Shown piece after piece: positions 32,646 to 44,112 of a stretch of DNA of 64,000 nt (the stretch's first letter is position 1; each line of letters starts with the position of its first letter). Both the position numbers and the translations under genes were made by a program. Under the pieces are notes generated by a model that was not told the DNA's origin, searched no databases, and saw only the letters and a list, made by a program, of their open reading frames with translations. The DNA is from Henricia sp. BOLD:AAB3569 (taxonomy: Eukaryota > Echinodermata > Asteroidea > Spinulosida > Echinasteridae): the NCBI GenBank assembly GCA_037783545.1, contig JBBELK010000297.1, positions 62,001 through 126,000 on the forward strand, read 5' to 3'.

Positions 32646-33746
32646 ATTTTTAAGATGTTTGTCTTAAGATTTAAGTGGTGTTCCCATTGGACTAATTTTG
32701 GTAAAACTCCTGTGGTTGTGCGGGAGAGTAACAAAATTTAGTCCACTGGAGACGCACGGAGAATTAGCGTCCCTGTAAAGTTACCGCGACCACGATGTAA
32801 AACTTACAGGGCGAGAGAGGCCGCGGAAACTTTCCGCTCGGCCGCGGGAGTTTTACAGGGCCCTCGAAACAGTTTCTTATTCAAATTATGTAAAAGTATT
32901 AGAACTATTTTAGCCATCCCAGTGCCGGAAAACTGCTCTCAGGATCCAATCACAGCGCCGCCCGCATTTGCGCCAGATAAAACACAAAACAGCAGTCTTC
33001 CCAAGTGCACGCCATTCAAAACAAATGGGCGCTTTGCCAACGCAGGCTGTGTGTACTACGTTTTCAAGTTTCATCCGTGGGTTAACTTTCAGAGGCTGTC
33101 AAGGGCTTTCCTAGGGGTGTTAGTAGACACCTTCTTTAACACATTGATGAAGAAATTATTCGGTAAGGAATTTTTTCCTAGATTTCAGCATGGAGGTAGG
33201 AAACCTCCACCATGATTTCAGCATGGAGGAGTTTCTTCCTCCATGATTTCAGCAACATTCCCTGACTAAAACGGAATATTTTTTTAAACAAGTCCTTTTT
33301 GACCCCATGACTCTGCAATTTCAGTGGATATTTTTTTTATTGTAACCTTACAATTTATCTTTTTACCTTTAGTAATAATGGTTCGTAGTACTGACATAGT
33401 GAATGAAAAAGAAAATACTGAGCTGATCCGCTAATCAAACAAGTCGACAATCAAGCAGTTGCTGGCATCACGCAAACACCGGCCACTTTCACATTTCTGG
33501 CATAAAATGTCCTGTATTTGGAGCGCCCTCAATAGTTGAAAACTAGTCACAATAACTTTTAATTTGTTTGGGTTAGATTTGAAAAACTTTTAAAAACAGG
33601 AACAAGAATGGGTTGACATAACTAAAGAATAATGTTGATAAACTGCCTTGTAGACATTTCAGAAAATACTTCAGAACTAACTCGTTTTTGTATTGAATGA
33701 ATGGTAAATAAATTGTCCAGACATTTTTTTAAAATAATTGTCACAA

Positions 33747-33885
33747 TAGAGCCTTTGCACGGCGGCCATGACAGGGGGCATTGTTACCATGTGTCATGCA
33801 TGAGTAGGTGGTTTGTGGTTCTATTGTTACATTATTTAAATAAGAAAACCTGCCCCCTGTCATGGCCGCCGGTGCAGAAGCTCTA
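33747..33885 (+). repeat. Small palindromic MITE, stand-alone copy
   Basis: TAGAGCCTTTGCACGGCGGC and CCATGACAGGGGGCA face TGCCCCCTGTCATGG and CCGGTGCAGAAGCTCTA. Opposite orientation to the copy at 1619-1764. Confidence 0.85.
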
Positions 33886-34499
33886 TTAACTACTTTATAA
33901 AATCAGTTCCAAGATCGCCAATAGTATGGTATTTTCAGAATACATGTGATTTATTTCACAAAATTAAAAACCTGTCACAGCAACCTCATAACATCAATAA
34001 TTTAGACTTTTTTACATCACATCATATAAATAGATTTTTCACAACAATGATACTAATATACACTGTGAATTTATACAAATGTACAGTATACAAAGACTAG
34101 ACTGTAAGGCTATAAGGCTATATACACTTAAAATATAATTCTTCAAAGAAAGCGTTTACACACGTTTTACATATTTTTAACTGCTAAACAATCTTTAAGT
34201 TTGTCAGTACAATGTTCATAAAAGATACAGCTCAATTGACGTGCAATTTTGTTTATTCAGTTAAACCTCATTATTAATAAGAGGTCATGGGGACATCACA
34301 GTTTACATTATAACAGGAACCTCATATTATCAGAAATTAAAGCAATGAAGAAAGAGAAATTGCATTGGGACCTAACATTTTTCCTTGTTATAAGCAGAAA
34401 AGTTGTAGACTTGAACCTCAGCAATATTATGCACAACCTACTTTTGACAAAGTAAATTTTAGGTGTCAATTTCTTGTTCTTCATCGTTTTCATTCTTGA

Positions 34500-34750
34500 T
34501 TAAAGGAGCCTGACCAGATCACATTTTTGAGGCGCCGCCACCCATTTTTCCTATGGATGTTGAGATTTTGATACCATATCATTTGTCATACATGTATTTA
34601 CATAAAGCAGTGCAGTGATTACACCAACCTTTTTGCTTCCACGTCCAAATTGGAGATTGCACATTTTCTGTTTTCTTCCCATGGATAATATTTTGGGGAG
34701 GTATTTCATATGGTTGTTAGGTTAGAATGAAATCCAATGAAATCTCCTTT
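34500..34750 (+). repeat. Interspersed repeat family F, copy 4
   Basis: AAAGGAGCCTGACCAGATCA, TTGATACCATATCATTTGTC, CAACCTTTTTGCTTCCACG and TTTTGGGGAGGTATTTCATA. It would lie in the BBS7 3' untranslated region if the signal at 34252 is used. Confidence 0.75.
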
Positions 34751-35199
34751 AATGCAAGGTTCCTGTTTTAACAAGTTAATCTTCAAATTCCCAAGGACCT
34801 CTATAATTAGCTTTTTCTCCTGGAATATGTGTATTTGTGTCTTAATGAAATTTGTGTTTTACTTCGGCAATGTATGTTTTCTGTTCCTGCATTTATAATC
34901 TATACATGTAACATTCCTACACATTTTAAATACCTTTTTCCTCAAGTAATATACATGTACTGTTTTACATAACAGAGGGTGCTGGTGAAAAGAAATATTT
35001 TATAGTGATTGCTTTTCGTGACGTAGAACATCCGGCAAAAATATAGTTACTGTACTAGGAAAGCAGTTTTCAGAGAAATGCCTATCAGAAATAAGCACAA
35101 AACCAGTGGGTACTAAGGCAGTGGGTAACAGAGAGGGGAGGCACAGGATTCCCCAATTGTACATCTCTACACCTCTGCCAGTATAATGCATAATAAGGC

Positions 35200-38100
35200 T
35201 CAGGAGCCTGCCGTGTTGAAGAAGTCAATCAGATTCTGCAGTTCGTAGTTATCCAATACTTCCAGCAGTTGAGGGACTTTGGTCTTGACATTGGAACCTT
35301 TGAACTTAAACTTGTCTATGAAGAGATCAGTTATCATTCCTGTTGGGAAGAGAGAGAGTAGGAACACATGTATTATACAAATATTGACTGCAATGAGGGG
35401 CATGGTTGAGATTATGGGCCCAAGGTGATCTCGAAGCCATGACTATGACCCGAGGCAGAAGCCGAGGGGCATAGTCATGGCTTCGAGATCACCGAGGGCC
35501 TATAATCTTAACCATGACCCGAATAAACAGCAGTCAATATTTGTTTTATGTACCGAATGTGTAGATTTTTGTCATCTGGTTGGTTAAAAGTAACGAGACA
35601 TCATACAGTCATGACAGTGGTTCTCGCGTTTCGATTTCGGAAGCTGGTCTACGGTGGAAAAGTTGTATAATTACAGCAAAAAATTGTAGCATAATCATCT
35701 GGCACATTAGTAGCACATTTCACCTGACACAGTTTTCACTGTAGGCCACTTCTCTTATTTTCTTAAGGATTTCATCATCTACGACAGACGACAAAATGAC
35801 TTCGTCGAGATTCCGCCATTACTAACCTGCTGAATATTTACGTGAATAGTTGCATAGTTGGTGCACAGCTATGACTACCCGCTAAATGACTATGCTTACG
35901 GGTATAGTCTTTGCTATGCCTGTCGGCATAGTCAGAATTCTGCACGCGCGGGGTCTAGCTAATTCAATGCCCCCACTTATAACCAATCAGATGAGAGGAA
36001 CCTACGCATGAGGTATATAATATACAAATATTGACTGCAATGAGGGGCATGGTTCAGATTATAGACCCACGGTGATCTCGAAGCCGAGGGGCATAATCAT
36101 GGCTTCAAGATAATCTTAACCATGACCCGAATAAAAAGCAGTCAATATTTGTTTTATGCTCATGAATGAAAGAAAATACTCAGCTTACCATAGAGTCTCT
36201 CCAGATGACATGGCTGTTTCTTATACTCGGCTTGTAAGGCGTCGGCTTCATTTAGAATCTGTCGATACTCTGGGGACATGAACTCTAAATCGCCTTCATG
36301 AATCTGCAACTCCTGGAAAGTAACCATGGATAGTATTTTCTATTTTCTATTTATAGGCCCATCTAAGAGATTTTTTTCTCATTTTTACAAACTCAATACT
36401 GTACATCGTAAAATTCTGAATGCAAACAAAATGATAGATTTTGGTCCAGATATATTTAAGGTGGTTTGCAATCACATTTGACCTTTTTACCATTCATTCA
36501 TACACACACAAAATATGCATGGATTTTTCATCTATGTGGCTGAAATTTCTACAAGGTAGTTTTCTCCACATGACTTTTAATTAAGAGTGGAAATAATGCC
36601 ATTTTTAACAGTTTACCAATCATGTACTCTAATCAGACCCCAAGACTTTTCTAGTGACCACTGTAGCAGCTTTCTGGACATACCTTGAGTGCATCAATGA
36701 GCTGGACCTTCTTGGCCAGTAGGAGTTGATACTCCAGTTTGGGATGCAATCGTCTCAGCGTATCAGGAATTGACTCATCCTGTAGCTCGTAGCTGATGTT
36801 GAGATTAATCTTACGTTTGGTTGCCTCCTTGCTTAGGACATCCTTTAAGATGGAGACCGTTGAGATGTTGTCTGAGCGGAAGATGCCTTCACCCTTCCTG
36901 AAATCACATCCAGCAATTAAAGGAGCATGTCCAGATCACGTTTTTGAGGCCCATATTTTTCTCATTAGTGTTGAGATTTTGAAACAATTTTTTCATAGAT
37001 CTTATTATTATTATCAAAATTTTCAGATTTTATTATATTGTTGAAAATGTTTGACATTTAAATAGTGCACGTATCACATATCATGGCACTTCACAATATA
37101 TCTGAAGTTAATGCATATTTTGCAGTTAATGTTACGGTCTCGCGGTTTCATCAACGAAACATTGGCTTTTAAGTAGCGCCATGAAATTAGGTCAAGATGC
37201 CAGTCTAAAATACACACACACAATGACCTAAGTACATCAATATGGAGAAACCAGTAGACAATGTGTACCTGTATAAGCAGTCCAGTTGTGTATCCAGGAA
37301 TGTCGATAGGAAATGAAAGTTGATGGTGTCACCCGGCGGTGTGCGGTCGGGAATCTCAGGCAGACAGAAACACACCCAGGAGTGGATCTCAGCCAGGCTG
37401 AACTGGCCACTCAGCTTCAGGGTGTTCATTGGCCTGAAAAGACAAAAATAAATAATATTATTTAAATAATAAAAGTGGGTTTGAACGGTCTTAAACATAC
37501 GTTTAAATCCGGCTTGGGGCATGGACACTGATAATGGCCTGAGCCGCAGGGCGAGGGACACTATCAGCATCCAGGCCCCAAGCTGAAACGTATTGTTTAA
37601 GGTATTTATGAATAGTACTTTCTTGCGTAGAGAAATTCCATGAATTGGTGGACACGACCTTCCCCTGGTTTTGTTCATAGTTGTTCATGGGAAATTTATG
37701 TAGTAATTAATGCGAATCCTTGCCATTTATAAATGAGTTTATAACACCCATCCTGTAAATGGCGATTCTCCCCTAGTTGGTTTGGTTCATAAATGAATAA
37801 ATAAACAATGCAAGTCAAGACATACGAATTTGAATTTTTTCACATGATTGAAAAAATATTCCTTGGGCATCTAGTCGAAATTACCATATAGACGTATCTG
37901 TTACCTAAGGACTCCTTCCCTGCACATCCGCCATATTTTGGGGGCCATCCAGTGCCATGAACTGTTCTGTGTTGTCGTTAAATCGAACAGTGCACAACAC
38001 GTTTGAGTACACAAGCTTTCAAAAAACAATGTGCAAATTGTTCGAAGTGACAACATATTAGTGAACAGCTTATCATCAACACAAAACGCATAGTTTATGC

Positions 38101-41100
38101 GACTGGATAACCCCCAGTTATGGTGGACATACAGAGAAGAAGTCCTCGGCCCTCGGATTGGTGTATAATTTCCCATAATATTGCAGTTTCCCACCTTGCA
38201 TCATCTAAAGCATGTGTTCTCTGATGCAGTGACAGCGGTTTGATGTAGTACTGTCTGACTTGACATGTCTTGGGCTGGAGCCTAGGTGTGATGTAGGCCT
38301 GCAGGACCCCGTACTGGCCCTCAATGGAACGTATCTTCAGCTCTAGGCGTGTTGTGTTGGCTTGGCAACGGTATGTGGCCAGTAGGAAGTTGCCATTCTG
38401 ATTACGACAATTACAAATTTGAATACCATTTTAAATGTGCCTGTCAAGCATATTAAAGATGCAGGCTCATCAATGCGCGACAGACAAATTCGTGCCACAA
38501 ATTTCACCATTCTCCATATCTTGCCCAAAGGGTATAGGGCCATGGTGCAGGCTAATAGCCTCGTCCATTCTGCAAATAGGGTGTGTATGTTTTCGAAATC
38601 AAATATTTATCACGGAAAACACATCCTTTGTAAATTCATGACATTTAGTTTCAGCCATATTCCAATAATAATTAACCACAAGATCAATGTTTTGGTTGAA
38701 GTTAATAGAAAAACATTCCACCTACCTCCGTATCACAGGCACTATAGCTAACAACTGCCGAGTTTTTATCCACATCCAGCAAGTCAACCGGCACATCGCT
38801 CTGTAGCAGTACATTGTCAATAGCTACTTGGACCTCAATGCTGAGTGTGTAGCTGGCATCGTCACGATTCAATGAGAACCGATCGTTGATGTTGAAGTAC
38901 GGTACGGCCGATATGGCTTTGGTGTTCATGGCCGAGTAGTGGTACTTCTCACGCTCTTGCATCACGCGTCGCTGTAGACTGTCCATCTCCGCTCTAGAAA
39001 TGATGAAATCAGTAAAACTGGGATGTGCAACTTACTTAGTCCGGATTAATAAATCATCACAGGCTTGCTTTTGAGACTTGACCCCCACCCCTGAGTGGCG
39101 AACTAATGTTTTTGAAAAATAAATAAAATATTGCATTAAAAATCCCTCTCCTGAAGCCTTTAAAAATGCCCCAAAAGTGCCTTAGATTGCAGGAGAAAGA
39201 ACCTAAATTTCAAAATTGTCCGGACCTCCCAAGCAGGGGGTGTTTTCGACACACAGTAGCAGGCCTCAAAATTCATTTTCAAAAGGGCACGGCAATGTTC
39301 CCTTAGTAAAGGGCACCTGAATGAGGAAAAGGAAAATTTTTGTTAAAACTTTCGAAGGGCAACACGGCAAAAGCATAGGGCACCGATGGCAATTTGCCGT
39401 GGTGCCGTGGGTTATTTCAAGGCCTGCAGTAGGAGCCACAACCCTACCCTTAACCAAAAGCCAAATCCACCCCTTGAAGCTGCTGCAAATTATCGTTTAA
39501 CTTACTTGAGGCTCTGTATCTTGTTGTGTGTGTCTTGACTGACTTTGACCTTGTCACCAGGCCCCACCTCCTTGTGGGGTAGTTCAGTGCTCAGGCCCTG
39601 GATCCAACCTGCAATAGACATCAGGGGTGTGTTCAATAGTGCAATACTGAAATACGTATGGCAGCGTCGGTATGCTGCAACCGAAACAGCTTACTGAACG
39701 ACTGCAGCCCAAAATGTACGATCAAACATGGCCACTGTACGTAGACAACGCCATGTGTAAAGCACTACAGCTGCATGCTTAACTCAAAGATTTTTGACAA
39801 TTACATTGCAAATCAAACGTGCTAACTCAAACGTCTTCTACAGTCAAAGAATAAACACTTTGAAATTCTGCTCCACACGCCGAATGTTGAAGCAAGATAT
39901 TGACTTGAAACCCTGAGGTCGTAGCCACAATTTACCGTTCGCAATCTTGATGTGGAAGGCGTACCAACTTCGAGTTGGGATTTGTAACCGCTATTTGGGG
40001 AGGCATATTTGAAATTTGGTAGCACACATTTTATTTTCAGTTGCCTTACAAGGAACAATGCTGAACAGATGTCCAAAAAGTGGTTGCAAGTTGAACAGGT
40101 ACCCAGAAGCTCATACACTACTCACATTAAGTTAGGGATATTGGTGTGGTTAAATAACTGCTTTCACCTATTCCTGTGACAAGGTGCGTCTGTCATGCAG
40201 ATACAATTGTCTAATCATATACAAAATCATTCAAGTGGAATGCATATCCTCAAAATATCTGCGTAAACCCCACATTATCCCTAACTTATTCTGAGTACGT
40301 GTAGTTGTCTGAAAAATATTTTGGTTGTCCCAAGAAGTCTTGTAACTCACCTGCATATGTACATGCAACCACCTCATCATAGCCTGGGGTTGCTACAGTA
40401 CCTCCCTGAATGGCACTGATGCTCTCGGTGAGTGTCTGAAAGAAAAACAAAGTCCCTCCAGACGTATAATTTATATTACACCCTCGGATATGATCAGTAA
40501 TGTCTGGTCATCATGGCACAAATACAATAACAAGGATTGAATATGCATGCTGTGATGAACACATATGATCAGAGGCATATTGCACCAAAGCATTTCTTTG
40601 GCATGCAACCGAAATACTATTTATCAACATTTTTTGTCACTACCGTAAAATGTAAAGATTTTACAGTGCATGTTAAGTCTTACGCGGCCCTCGACCCCAC
40701 CCCCCCCCCCCCCCCCCCCCCCCCCTCTCCCCTTCCTACACTTTGTAGAACCGTGAAAATATTGACAACTTTGGACAGCCCCAAGCCAGATATTTGAGCC
40801 ACTTTTTGGAGGCCTCATACCTGACTAAACCTAAGGACAGGTTCATCAGACTCATCATAGCCATAGACTTCCACAAGTCCATCGTCACGACCAACCAAGA
40901 GATCAGGTATGCCGTCTGCAGTGATGTCAAAGTTATCCAGGCACAGGATGCCTCCATTACGCTTCTCGTTCGGGATTTCCCACTTGTGATTTGGTGAAGT
41001 CCTGTTGAGAAAAATGTTGAGATACATGTCAACTGTATGAAACGCAACACATGTCAGTGCTGTGACAGTGTGGCACTCGCCCAAGAGATTTTGGTCCAAT

Positions 41101-44100
41101 GACCTAATATGTGTAACAACTAAACTTGGAATGAGAGAAAAATCGTAAGGGTCTTATTGGGATTCAAACCCGAGACCTCCAACTCACTGGGCAGATGCTC
41201 TACCAGCTTAGCTACAAGGCACAAGTTGGTACACTCACTCAGGTTTTCCCTATGGACCCACTTATTCTCTCGGTGTTGCACGGTAGCGCGTGACAAAAGC
41301 AAAATCGCCCTAACCTTCCTAGTTGTACCAATCCTATTTTGCCATCTGATGTGCCATACAGGACTTCCTCTCCATCTTCCCCTGTAAGATATAAAACATG
41401 ATATATACCTCAAATATTTATCAGGCAGTCTTTGGACTTCATTGGTTTACTCCATTAGAAACACACTTACTGCAAGAAAAAATGTATTAACAGTGATCTC
41501 CACTGCCGGTTTTGTCCGGGCGGCACGCCCGGACAAAATCATCAGAGGTATCATTAGCGCCCGGACAAAAATGTGCCGCCCAGACAAAAAACTCGGCCGC
41601 CCAGACAAAAATAATGATTTTTCCCCTCTAAAACACTGTAAAAGTACAGCCAAGTCATTCAAAAATGTAGTGTAAATTCACCAAACATGATTTGCTTGCC
41701 ATTATCAATCACTTAACACACAAATTTATTGCATCAGCGTCGATATAACGGCCATGACAGTTGCATGCATTCGTTTTGAACAGTGCCCTCAAGTGGTGAG
41801 TGTGTTTATCTCTTAAGGGCGCTGCAAGCTCAGCGCAGTGGCGTAGCAAGGTACAGGTATGGGTGGATATATCGTTGCGAGCGCGTACGTGGCCCATTGG
41901 AAGTTGTTTTCTTCTCATGAATAGTATTTTGGGGAGGTATTTTATATGATTTTTAGGTTAAAATGAACACTTTTAATAATGGCACACACCTCCTTCATTA
42001 GCGTATAAGCACAGTGTCTGCGGTGGACCAGCCACCTCCACTTCATAGAGCAGACTGGACCCATCCAAGACCCTCAGGACGCGATCCTGGCAAGCTAGGA
42101 CTGGCGTGACTTTCTTGGCCCGGGTCAGTGGCAGGCACGTGATGTCGTTGATCCGATCGCTACATAAATAGTAGTTCTCATCTTTACAGTCCACGTAATG
42201 ATTGAAGATGTAGTTACCGCCAAGAAACAGATGGTTGCCGCACACCCACCTTAAAGATAGAGTACATGATTGGTAAACTGTTAAAAACAGTGTTATTTTC
42301 ACCCGTGACTGAAAGTGTATGTTGATAAAACTGCCTTGTAGAAATTTCAGCCACATAGATGCAGTAATACTTCAGAAAACATGAAAAATCCAAGCATGGT
42401 TCTTGTGCATGAATGAATAATAAAAACGTTGTCTGCAGACAACTTTTTTTTAAAAGCACCTTCAGTTGGCAATTTCTCCCACAAAGGTACAATTTTACAC
42501 AGGGAAAAAAAACATGTGGTGTTTGTTACGTCTGCTATTAACACTTTCAGTCTAGTTTTTCTTGTTAACTCATGAAGTAAAATTTTGAGTAACTGCAAGT
42601 GATATATTTGGGATTTTAAGTCCTTAATACACTATAAAAGGTGAATGAAGCTTCACCATAATGTTATAATACTTCACATAGATCTTTATGTTTTACACAA
42701 CATTTCAATGTTTTCATTTTTGTTGTGTAGTTTTAGTATTTAGCTTTTGATTGGGGCACATGTATGCTTAATTATACAAATATATATTTCCCAGTGCTGT
42801 TCTGTTTTCAAGGCATGACTCTGGGTGTATAGCTGTGTACACGTAGAAATGCATGGTCTCTAAAGGGTTGAACTGCAAAAGGCACTGCTGTATTGATCTC
42901 CCTGTAATGACGTCACTTTCTACAGATTGCCACATGCATCAGGATCTTAAGCGTAAATTTTTGTGACGCGCATTAGCTGCGCCGTTTTTCGAAAATATTG
43001 TGGCATTCAAATCTTACATTGTCTTAATGTTCTCTGTCAGGTTAGTATCGAAGCCCAGGAACTGCTTGCCCTTCCTGGTGAAACCTTTGACCTCCGACCC
43101 CGAGGTGACAAAGATCTTGTCTGGAGGGGTGCCCAGGGCTCCCCCTAGCTCCAAGCGGTTGGTCTTGGGACCTGGGAGTGTTTTGAAGGCGCTCTGAAAA
43201 AAATGAGCAAAGCAAATTTGTTTGTTATACGCTCGTAACCGGGACGGCCTAAAACGTAACACAAGTGTTACGAGCAAGTATTGGAAATTTGTACACAGGG
43301 TTTTTAGAAAGGCATGTTGTCACACTATTTTGTAACCCTTTTTTGGCCTAAGTTATCTCTACAGAACAACTTAAACTTTTTATTTTTTATTTTGAGACCA
43401 GACAAAAGTATATCCTCGAAAATATGGTCTGTGTTGCCAAAATGCCCCCTTTACTGTGGAAAGACCCAAATATGAATGCTTATTTCCAACATCCCGGACC
43501 GTCCCTAATGCATCTTACAATAGGTTCTCCTTTCTTTATGTTGAAGCATTGTAGTACACCAGACTGGTCAGCTACGGCCACACGCTGAGCTGCCTTAGGC
43601 TTCTTCTCAGGCAACAACCTCATAGTGCGAGGGGATGTTACTCCAACCTAAAAATTTAAAAGAACCATAAAAGTTGCATTTTTTACTGGTAATATTTTGG
43701 CCTTCCCAAAAATGTTAACACAAAAGTACATTTTAAATAGCCAAATCGGTTTTTATCATTGACAGCTAGCCAAATTCAAAAAAGATCTTTAAAAATTTCT
43801 TAGACGGAATAATTTGTTTAAGGAGAGTGTTCAGATTTTTCAAAAAAATGGATTAACAATCGTATAAAATACCTCTCCAAAATACCATCCGCGAGAAGAA
43901 AACAGGAAATTTGCAATCTCCAATTTGGATGTGGAAGCAAAAAGGTTGGTGTAGTACGTTACTGTACTTCTTTATGGAACCAGATAAATTAGTGGTGGTT
44001 TTTCGACGAAATTTCAGAATGGTAATAAGAAAAATATTAGAAATGATTTGGCATAAAAATCTCAACACCCTACCTGAAGATAATCTGCTCGGTGTAGATT

Positions 44101-44112
44101 TAATTCCATCAT
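35200..44112 (-). CDS. BBS7: Bardet-Biedl syndrome 7 protein (BBSome subunit), complete
   Basis: BBS7 is a structural subunit of the BBSome, the coat that carries membrane proteins in and out of cilia. Coding exons: 44112-44074, 43647-43519, 43193-43018, 42249-41990, 41381-41315, 41001-40821, 40435-40351, 39608-39506, 38993-38726, 38397-38195, 37433-37269, 36897-36684, 36312-36189, 35339-35200. Two adjacent in-frame ATGs give 717 or 716 residues; the human protein is about 715. Exons 1-7 form the N-terminal beta-propeller ([41 protein letters not shown]). Exons 8-9 hold the coiled coil ([20 protein letters not shown]). Next come the gamma-adaptin-ear-like part ([19 protein letters not shown]), the platform ([17 protein letters not shown]) and the C-terminal helices ([11 protein letters not shown]). 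It lies head to head with UMPS. The acceptor of exon 4 sits on the edge of a dispersed repeat (see findings). Confidence 0.95.
35376..35552. repeat. TIR element in BBS7 intron 13, copy 1
   Basis: TACAAATATTGACTGCAATG...GGCATGGTTGAGATTAT faces ATAATCTTAACCATGACCC...AGCAGTCAATATTTGTTTTA. The centre repeats GCCATGACTATG and CATAGTCATGGC, a second hairpin. Confidence 0.8.
36023..36158. repeat. TIR element in BBS7 intron 13, copy 2
   Basis: Same ends and orientation as 35376-35552 but about 40 bp shorter in the centre; it lies 30 bp from BBS7 exon 13. Confidence 0.8.
36480..36645 (+). repeat. Interspersed repeat family E fragment
   Basis: CTTTTTACCATTCATTCATA, CATGGATTTTTCATCTATGT and AACAGTTTACCAATCATGTA. 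Confidence 0.65.
39259..39427. repeat. TIR element in BBS7 intron 8
   Basis: GCAGGCCTCAAAATTCATTT and AAAGGGCACGGCAA face TTGCCGTGGTGCCGTGGGTT and TTCAAGGCCTGC. Internal GGGCAC/GGGCAA repeats. Confidence 0.7.
40114..40303. repeat. MITE family D, copy 3 (uninterrupted)
   Basis: TACACTACTCACATTAAGTT left, AACTTATTCTGAGTACGTGTA right. The unbroken GGGATATTGGTGTGGTTAAA gives the empty-site state for the element at 1619-1764. Confidence 0.85.
40650..40790. repeat. Family M repeat containing a long poly-C tract
   Basis: TTTTACAGTGCATGTTAAGT, GCGGCCCTCGACCCC, then an almost pure run of about 30 C from 40695 to 40724, then CCTTCCTACACTTTGTAGAA. The C run has grown within a position that is only 6 C long in the copy at 22930-23060. 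Confidence 0.8.
41130..41240 (-). repeat. SINE-C, minus strand
   Basis: The minus strand shows GCCTTGTAGCTAAGCTGGTA head and GGGTTTGAATCCCAAT B box, in BBS7 intron 5. Confidence 0.7.
41500..41630. repeat. Local CGCCCGGACAAAA repeat
   Basis: CGCCCGGACAAAA or CGCCCAGACAAAA occurs four times, with the inverse TTTTGTCCGGGCGG at 41510-41523. It lies in BBS7 intron 4. Confidence 0.6.
42253..42600 (-). repeat. Interspersed repeat family E, reverse copy abutting BBS7 exon 4
   Basis: On the minus strand: CACCACATG, GTACCTTTGTGGGAGAAATT, TCTACAAGGCAGTTTTATCA and CAGTTTACCAATCATGTACT, finishing CTCTATCTTTAAG, whose last AG is the exon 4 acceptor at 42251-42250. Confidence 0.8.
43855..44070 (-). repeat. 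Interspersed repeat family F, reverse copy next to BBS7 exon 1
   Basis: On the minus strand: GGTGTTGAGATTTTTATGCC, AACCAACCTTTTTGC region with CTTCCACATCCAAATTGGAG, and TTTTGGAGAGGTATTTTATA. It starts a few bases after the exon 1 donor. Confidence 0.75.

Larger units (their letters stand above)
32646..35199. other. GHDC upstream region and BBS7 3' region
   Basis: GHDC promoter side: a hairpin CATTGGACTAATTTTGGTAA ... AAATTTAGTCCACTGG (about 32687-32753) and a GC-rich inverted stretch AACTTTCCGCTCGGCCGCGG near 32828. A local 30-40 bp repeat GATTTCAGCATGGAGG occurs at 33181-33250. BBS7 3' side: TTTATT on the plus strand at 34252-34257 (AATAAA on minus) could be its polyadenylation signal. No extra gene was recognised. 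Confidence 0.45.

Noticed and set aside
40624-40818. Poly-glycine/proline open frames around the C run
   Set aside because: A simple consequence of the homopolymer tract within an intronic repeat.
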